NCBI GenBank assembly: GCA_001655205.1
Contig: LPNZ01010837.1
Span: 1-24,645, forward strand
DNA: 24,645 bases
Reading direction: 5' to 3'
Origin: Lenisia limosa
Taxonomy: Eukaryota > Breviatea
Each line of letters opens with the position of its first letter. The first letter of the stretch is position 1. This document shows, in pieces, positions 18,442 through 24,645 of this stretch. The notes below the pieces were generated by a model, which did not search any database, had not been told where the DNA came from, and saw only the letters and a program-made list of their open reading frames with translations. Both the position numbers and the translations under genes were made by a program.

Positions 18442-21400
18442 ATGGCGCTCTCAGTGCCGCCCGATATCAGAAGAGACCTTGATGTCCCGCCCCCAAGGAA
18501 GTACTGGCTGGAATTCACTCTCAACAAGAACAAGTCACTCCAATATGTTTGTGGGAATTCTTCCAGTCAATTGCTTTCGTTATCATCAATAACAATTCTG
18601 GATAGGGGTGGTTTGAGTTCTGTTTTTTTGTTGAGACACATTAATTGCATAGTAGTAGATATCATATAACATTGTCATATTGGCACAATATATTTGTGTA
18701 TTCAGGAGTATCTGTTGTTTCAGGTCCAGAGTGTTTTTCCACCAGTGCCTTCTCGTACTTATCCTTGACAAATGATATCCAGGATTTATTTGTGGCAGTG
18801 TGTTTGTGGTCGCTTCCCTTCACCCCCCCCCTCTAGATTGAGAAACTCCAAGCCGGAGAAAAGGAAGAAAAGAATCTCGACCCTCCCGTCTTAGAGCTTC
18901 TGGAGTCCCTCTTTCGATCTATCCGATCATGGTCTTCGCAGCAACAGGACGCATCGATCATCCCGTCAACAACGACGCTAATTACGGCGGCGAAGGGACG
19001 CGNNNNNNNNNNNNNNNNNNNNNNNNNNNNNNNNNNNNNNNNNNNNNNNNNNNNNNNNNNNNNNNNNNNNNNNNNNNNNNNNNNNNNNNNNNNNNNNNNN
19101 NNNNNNNNCCCACTGCTATTGATATACACTCTTTTTGGAACTGAAGTGGGGGGTGGGGTGGGGTCATAACATGCATAACTCTCCCATTTACAACAAGACA
19201 CATATTACATACTCTCAGTGAGATCTTAGAATTATGATCTGTTGGTTATTAATATTGTGTCTTAGGTTCGAGTGATATCGTCACAATGTATACTGTATAT
19301 ATGTATTACATGTATGGATATGTCACGCTTTTTCACCATATAGGAATGTAAGTTGTATATTCATAAAATGTTTGATTCTCTATCACTATCTAGAAAGATG
19401 AAATACTTTGTAACTTTGCAGATATGCAATGCGCGGCCCCTCGCGTTCAGTGAAGTCACTCGCAGTCTGGATGATTCTCTTATCACCATGTTCTGGCACC
19501 TAGTCATACGAGATGACGTTGTACATAAGGAGTGAGCAAGGGATGATGATAAGGAGTGAGTAAGGGATGATGAACATAAGGAGTAAGTAAGGGATGATGA
19601 ACGTAAGGAGTGAGCAAGGGATGATGAACATAAGGAGTGAGCAAGCATAAGGAGTGGATGGGATGGTACTTTGAACCCACGATTACTCTTTCTGGATATT
19701 AGGAAGCTATGACGGGTTTACTTTTTTTCTGAGAATCAAAATGCATTTCTCAGAGCTTTAAGGCAAAGGTTGGGTGCATTATTATTCTACATTTATCTAA
19801 TATCACCTTTGAGCGACAACTTTGACAGCTAGTATTTTTTATTATATTATAGCTATATGATATCTGAACAAAAGCTTCAAACTTGCTGATATTTTTTCAG
19901 CTTCTACACAATCACACGATCGACATTTATCCTGACTACGGCTGTTCGTGTTCTTACGCCGCCTTCCCGGACGAACCCCTTCCCATCCTGCCAGCTGCCG
20001 CACCCTCCCTCAAATGTACGTCTGTTACCTCTTCTCTGTGTTAACTTTGTATCTTTCTCAAACGGCAAATAGGTCAACACCATATATATGCTGTCATCTA
20101 CTTGGTGATATTTTTTGATATCAAAACCTTAAAAACTTAGCTTTTGGACGGCACCTATCTGGTATTAGTATTTCGTATTTCTACAGGCTATATCGAATAA
20201 GGAGCAATCTCCACTTGCCATGTCTTTCAAAACCCTCACACGATTTCGTCTCACCACCACAGTCGCAACATGCTTCTCTCAGAGTCATAGCACAGGCCCT
20301 TCAGCAAAGCGGCTGGATCAAACACAACCAAATATCCGAGGACTGGTTGAAGGACGAGGTGGGGGCAGGAATTGCGATATTTATTGAGGATTCATCTGTC
20401 TTCTGTCTTGACCAATGGTGGTACGTGACCTTGCAGGTTGCCTGGGCCGGGATAGCGATGATGGAGCGTGTGCTGACGGAGGCAGCGGCCGCCGCCGCGT
20501 GCTGGCTCTTTTTTGACGACCAATATGCGGCCTGTCCGCCTTTTGTTGAAGTTGCGCTACGTCGGCGCGCATACCACACGTACGTCTTGCACACTATTGT
20601 TTCGTAGCTTTAGTATCCACTAGGCGCCATTATCTTTCTTAGTCACTGTTGCATCCATCTGCTGCCTTTGTTTCTATTCATCATCGAAGTTTCTTTTCGC
20701 TTCACACTGGCTTGAGCTTTGTGTGTTTTGTTGTTATCAACCCTTGTGTGTTGTCAGCCAGCAGAGTTGATTTTTTTGTTTCAAAAATTTTCCAATTTTA
20801 CTTCCCTCCCCAGAGATTCCATGATCAATCGGCTTTTGTTTGTTAAGAACCGGTCTGAAAGCATAGCCACGCTGAGCGCCTACGTGCAGCCTCCGGCTAA
20901 TGTCGCAGAAACTTCCAGAACAGGCGCCGAATCTTCCATCCTCGGCACCCTCCCCGCCCCCACNNNNNNNNNNNNNNNNNNNNNNNNNNNNNNNNNNNNN
21001 NNNNNNNNNNNNNNNNNNNNNNNNNNNNNNNNNNNNNNNNNNNNNNNNCACGGCTGTGATGCCGCCGCCGCCAGCAAACTTCGCCAACATGGACGCCATC
21101 GCCAAGTCCATCGACATTCTTGCACGTGACACGTGGTGCGGCGCCCTGGGCTGGGCGGTCCGACGGTCCATTCTGGGCCTTGTGTCGGACTGGGAATGCA
21201 CGATTCTGGGCTCGTATGGCGGTTCGGTTGAGATTACGTCGCAAATGAAGCGCGAAGATGCCTTGGAGATCCGACGGGAACTGCAGCAGCTTCTCCTCTC
21301 CAGTCGCGGTGTGAACGGACCGAGACCCCTGGCCTGCCCCTTGAGCATGTCGGAAAAGGTGCGGGGGTCTGTATGGGTCTATAGGGAATTGCACAGTGGT

Positions 21401-24400
21401 CCCTGTGATACCGTACAGAACCATGTAAATGTACCTACTTTTGGATTACTTTTCCTGATGGAAAGTCCGTCATTGATAAAACGCATTTAGGCCCCTTTCG
21501 GTTCCTAAATATATCATAATTCCCCCCCTATTTTTTCTTTGATAAATCCCCAATTCTCTCTGTTGGTGTAGTAATATCGGGATTTATTGGGCTTTATCAA
21601 ACAATAGTGTCTTCAGTTCACACCCTAGGAATTTGAGGCACTTTCCAAAGACGACCACAAGCTCCTGAAGTTGAGTCTTGACAGCAACCTCGATATTCTG
21701 AGGAGGAGATACGCCCAATTCAGTTATCCTGGAACTCTCAAGGTCGGCGATCTTTTTTATTCCGAGCAGCCTTGCATGATTGTCATCTTTTCATAGTGAA
21801 ACCATACTGAAAGAGACATTGTATCTTTCTCTCTATTAGGATAGTCATATGGTATGTAATAGTGTGTATCATATTGTATATATTTACGATATAATGTTAT
21901 CATATATCTATCATATGATATACATGTACGTATCCGATATAATGTTATCATATATACATTATCCACCTCATCATTGTCCCGTTAGCAATAATCACCCCTC
22001 TCACCATTGCAGGTACTCATGACCACCCGAATTGCAGCCGCGAACCTCGTTCTCCGAGCCAAGTTGGAGGAACCGGTAGAGGCTCTGGACGGCTCCGTTC
22101 TGGTCCGGGCCGCGGGACGCAATGGCGTGGCTGCCCTTGTCGACGCCGCCGTACTCGTCCTAAAGTCTAGGTGGTGGGGTATGTGTGTAGTGGGATAAGC
22201 GATAAGGCCATCCCAATTCGAACAGTTATCTATTTAACTTGTCCCCTTTCCCCATTAACAGTTCCCCTCAAGGGCGTCGTCTGGGTACATGGGATAATTC
22301 TCGGATCCAGCTTGATTTACCCCCTCCCCCCCCCCNNNNNNNNNNNNNNNNNNNNNNNNNNNNNNNNNNNNNNNNNNNNNNNNNNNNNNNNNNNNNNNNN
22401 NNNNNNNNNNNNNNNNNNNNNNNNNNNNNNNNNNCGCCACGGCCGCAGTGGCCTGTAGTGCGGGGTTCGACATCGTCAATCGATATGGTGGGGGGTATAG
22501 CAATGATAAATAAAACTACGTTGGACCTGCGAAGCCGTCCACACATCACGCTGATAAGAGATATTGAATTATGGGGGTGTAGATAAGAGATATTGAATTA
22601 TGGGGGTGTAGATATATTCGGTGCAAAAATTCTGACACTAAAGGATGATGAAAGTCAACTCGTATAGAAGAGAATATTCATTTTTGTCAGGTTTAGCTTT
22701 GGCTGTGCTTTGATTGCTTTTGATGACCTTCCAGCTCCACTCTTCGGCCTAAACCATCCCCTCAGCCCTCCCACCCTCCACTCCCTCCTGATCCCTCTTC
22801 CAAGTATGTGGAATGGGATGGTCGGCTCAATTACTCTAAAACTTTCAAAGGGACAGTAGGATTACAGGCTGAAAATGTACCGTTTTCTTCACTTTCCAAA
22901 TACCACGTGCGTCAAAAGTTATGAGCTTTTATGTGTACCTTATTAATTCTCAATACCCCCCACCCCTAACCCTCGTAGCAGCTCTCCCCAAAGGTATGAC
23001 CTTTGTCCCTCACCCCACGCCGGCGGAGTTGACGTCCCCATCGCCTGCGGTCCAGAGCCTCGCCATGATGTGCTGCAACCACCTCTCGCGACTACCTTCG
23101 GCACGGCCCTCAGCAGATATGGTGGGGAGGAAAGTGGCATGGTAACTGTGTACCACACTTTGTTAACACTGCAGCCCTCCGAGCTGGTCGTTAACGAGGC
23201 CCTTCGACGCTTCGAAGAACGCAAGGAACATGCATCTTTATGGTGGGTCATGTGTGTGTTTTGTCGGCATAGCGTTTTTTATTCTATTCTTTTCTTGCAC
23301 AAGGCTGATTTTGGACTAAAATAAAGTTCGAGAGTTCTAAAGTTTGACCACGCAGGGTGTCCTCTGCCATCCAGCTGCCCACATCGCCAGACAAACAGTC
23401 CGCCCTGCAGTTTGCCATGGCCTTCCTTTCCCTCCCTCCGGCAGTTCCCGCTGCGCCCATCCGTCTCATCCGTCCCACTTACAACCTCCCCCCTGGGCNN
23501 NNNNNNNNNNNNNNNNNNNNTCGAGCCCGAACTCCACCCCAATTCCGTCAACCTCCACAATCTCTTCTCGCCAAACTACGGCGTTCTCTGCGCGCCAAAG
23601 AGCGTGCGTGGCGTGGTCATGGTCACAACGCGTCTTCTGAGCGAGGGTCACGTGGTGCAGGCCAACACCTTCGTATCTGACGGCATTGTGGGGGGGGGGG
23701 GGNNNNNNNNNNNNNNNNNNNNATTATCCAAAGATTGTCCACCAATAAAGCACCACCCCCCTATTCTCATTGAAATGGCCAGTAAATCACAGCACTGCCT
23801 CTACTCTAACGTGTCTTCCAGAAGCAGACGAATCTCCCCCCAGACCTGGTCAAGGCGTATAGAATGTGCTCAGAGTGGGGGGCTCTTAAGTGGCTGGAAT
23901 CTACATTAACTCTTGAGGGGGGTGCCGTTTCTAAGGGATATGAGGAGTCTCATACACCAACACATGAAAGCTTTGGATTTAGGATACGATTGCTCGTCCC
24001 GTATTACATTGCCCCTTACGGACTTAGTTTGGTGCGGGTATGTCTTTACCTAGCGTACGCTCCCCCTCCCATTCTCAACGCCACGAGTGCGGTGGTCACC
24101 CAGCCGCCTCCACAGGTTGGAGGGAGGGTATGGGAATAGATTTTTAGAGCAGGTGAAAGGTGCATCTTGCATATACCAAGATTTGATACGACATGTTTTT
24201 ATTTGATCAAAATTATAAGCAGGCCACCATAAGACGATAGACAAGGATCCCCTTTAAATGATATTTTACCCTGCAGAAGCGACTGGCTTGGGCTTTGTTA
24301 GCCGNNNNNNNNNNNNNNNNNNNNNNNNNNNNNNNNNNNNNNNNNNNNNNNNNNNNNNNNNNNNNNNNNNNNNNNNNNNNNNNNNNNNNNNNNNNNNNNN

Positions 24401-24543
24401 NNNNNNNNNNNNNNNNNNNNNNNNNNNNNNNNNNNNNNNNNNNNNNNNNNNNNNNNNNNNNNNNNNNNNNNNNNNNNNNNNNNNNNNNNCAGCGGAAGAA
24501 CATCCATCAGATCATTGAAGGGGTCAACACGCTGGCTGCGTAG
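18442..24543 (+). CDS. Long multi-exon protein of unrecognised family
   Basis: I do not recognise this protein. It starts MALSVPPDIRRDLDVPPPRK and ends NIHQIIEGVNTLAA then TAG. At least 18 exons contribute about 830 visible residues, with more hidden in gaps. Segments are largely predicted helical and leucine/alanine-rich (for example LRVIAQALQQSGWI, IAAANLVLRAKLEEPVEAL, NGVAALVDAAVLVLKS, QSALQFAMAFLSLPPAVPAA) with proline-rich stretches. There is no signal peptide and no clear enzyme motif or membrane segment. A helical-repeat scaffold would be one guess, but this is only an impression. It is divergent from the transporter gene. GC-rich exons alternating with AT-rich introns, and consistent splice phases, argue that it is a real gene. 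Confidence 0.7.
19525..19657. repeat. 27-bp minisatellite overlapping a splice donor
   Basis: The unit begins ATAAGGAGTGAGCAAGGGAT and ends GATGAAC. Units: 19525-19548 (24 bp), 19549-19575, 19576-19602, 19603-19629 (27 bp each), then truncated 19630-19646 and 19647-19657. The first unit overlaps the last seven bases of the gene-5 exon ending 19531, and its GTGAGC is the predicted donor. On the minus strand the array is open and encodes a nine-residue repeat, but nothing suggests that it is expressed. Confidence 0.9.
20655..20810 (+). repeat. Dispersed intronic repeat, copy 3 (gene 5)
   Basis: This copy has the leader block (TTCATCATCGAAGTTTC), GGCTTGAGCTTTGTGTG, TGTTGTCAGCCAGCAGAG and TTTTTTTGTTTCAAAAATTT. 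It is the only copy whose right end is fully sequenced. It ends TTTTACTTCCCTCCCCAG, that is, directly at the splice acceptor of the exon starting 20814, and it fills about two thirds of its intron. Confidence 0.85.
21538..21601. repeat. Imperfect inverted repeat in gene 5 intron
   Basis: TTTGATAAATCCCCAAT (from 21538) pairs with ATTGGGCTTTATCAAA (ending 21601) with one mismatch and one bulge. A hairpin or small foldback element is possible. Confidence 0.6.
21888..21955. repeat. Exact 20-bp direct repeat, AT-rich
   Basis: GATATAATGTTATCATATAT occurs at 21888-21907 and 21936-21955, 48 bp apart. It lies within a TA-rich intron of gene 5 that also contains ATCATATGATAT-type palindromes. Confidence 0.85.
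22553..22610. repeat. Exact 29-bp tandem duplication
   Basis: Two identical head-to-tail copies begin GATAAGAGATATTGAATTAT and end GGGGGTGTA, in the gene-5 intron at 22488-22734. Confidence 0.95.
24276..24304 (+). repeat. Dispersed intronic repeat, copy 4 (truncated by gap)
   Basis: GAAGCGACTGGCTTGGGCTT matches GCAGCGACTGACCTGGGCTT of copy 2 (13223 onwards). The match stops at the N gap at 24305-24489, so the rest of the copy probably lies in that gap, inside the last intron of gene 5. Confidence 0.65.
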
Positions 24544-24585
24544 GGGGTTGTCATGCTTCCCCTCACAATCCAACATATTTCTACC

Positions 24586-24645
24586 CTCTGTGATTGTGTT
24601 AATGGCTTGCTGCTGGTACTCTGTGATTGTGTTAATGGCTTGCTG
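24586..24645. repeat. Tandem repeat at the window end, period 33 bp
   Basis: CTCTGTGATTGTGTTAATGG plus CTTGCTG starts at 24586 and again at 24619 and continues to the window edge, so the array may extend further. It begins 43 bp after the gene-5 stop codon, in its presumed 3' UTR. Confidence 0.85.

Larger units (their letters stand above)
18442..24543 (+). other. Gene 5 exon model
   Basis: Proposed exons: 18442-18546, 18837-19002 (into gap), 19422-19531, 19901-20015, 20263-20358, 20437-20579, 20814-20963 (into gap), 21049-21358 (after the gap, perhaps the same exon), 21629-21742, 22013-22178, 22262-22284 (23 nt), gap to 22487, 22735-22803, 22979-23121, 23175-23242, 23356-23687 (with a 22-N gap), 23822-24115, and a last piece 24490-24543 after a gap. 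Phases agree at all junctions not broken by gaps. The set at 19422-20358 is the least certain: a different donor (19521) with another frame for the next exon is also open. Confidence 0.6.

Noticed and set aside
19361-19648. Minus-strand open frame with repeating HSLCSSSL units
   Set aside because: It is the reverse reading of the 27-bp minisatellite and of a sense exon; periodicity of 27 bp keeps it open by chance.
19525-19657. CRISPR-like array
   Set aside because: The units are contiguous with no unique spacers and lie in a eukaryotic intron; it is an ordinary minisatellite.
23142-23174. Possible 33-bp intron (GTAACT...GCAG) in gene 5
   Set aside because: A longer intron, 23122-23174, with a GTGGGG donor keeps the phase with the preceding exon read as ALPKGMTFVPHP and with the exon at 22735. 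The 33-bp version requires a less GC3-rich frame and drops the 22735 exon.
24038-24053. 16-bp GTATGT...CTAG segment resembling a minute intron
   Set aside because: Reading through keeps a good frame (APPPILNATSAVVTQPPPQ) to a donor at 24116; removing it shifts into a poor arginine/proline frame.

Overview
The window looks like nuclear DNA of an intron-rich eukaryote, most likely a flagellated protist. Coding sequence is split into short exons (often 60-130 bp) by GT-AG introns, most of them about 40-300 bp. The genetic code reads as standard, and one gene encodes an axonemal (N-DRC) subunit. I cannot name the species. The sequence is a gapped draft: 14 runs of N interrupt it, several of them inside genes.

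Five genes alternate in strand. (1) 478-7183, +: REV1, a Y-family translesion DNA polymerase, with an N-terminal BRCT domain, the catalytic core, and a C-terminal tail carrying a PCNA-binding-like motif. (2) 8667-7490, -: a small EF-hand protein matching EFCAB2/DRC8 of the nexin-dynein regulatory complex. (3) 8965-14455, +: a secreted prosaposin-like polyprotein with a signal peptide and ten tandem saposin B-type domains, encoded by at least 26 exons. (4) 18068-14862, -: an amino acid/auxin permease (AAAP) family transporter, 15 exons, about 420 residues, essentially complete. (5) 18442-24543, +: a long multi-exon gene that I do not recognise. Genes 1/2 and 3/4 converge; 2/3 and 4/5 diverge from intergenic stretches of about 300 and 370 bp that probably hold both promoters.

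The genes do not form a pathway: DNA repair, flagellar motility, lysosomal or secreted lipid interaction, and amino acid transport simply sit side by side. The most unusual material is in the introns. There is a dispersed repeat family present in four introns and usually touching an assembly gap; a terminal-inverted-repeat element of about 100 bp with two partial relatives; a 27-bp minisatellite that starts exactly on a splice donor; several introns of 39-44 bp; and a recurring GTGGG class of 5' splice sites. Exon boundaries were worked out by hand from splice dinucleotides, phase and family similarity. Those beside gaps are approximate.
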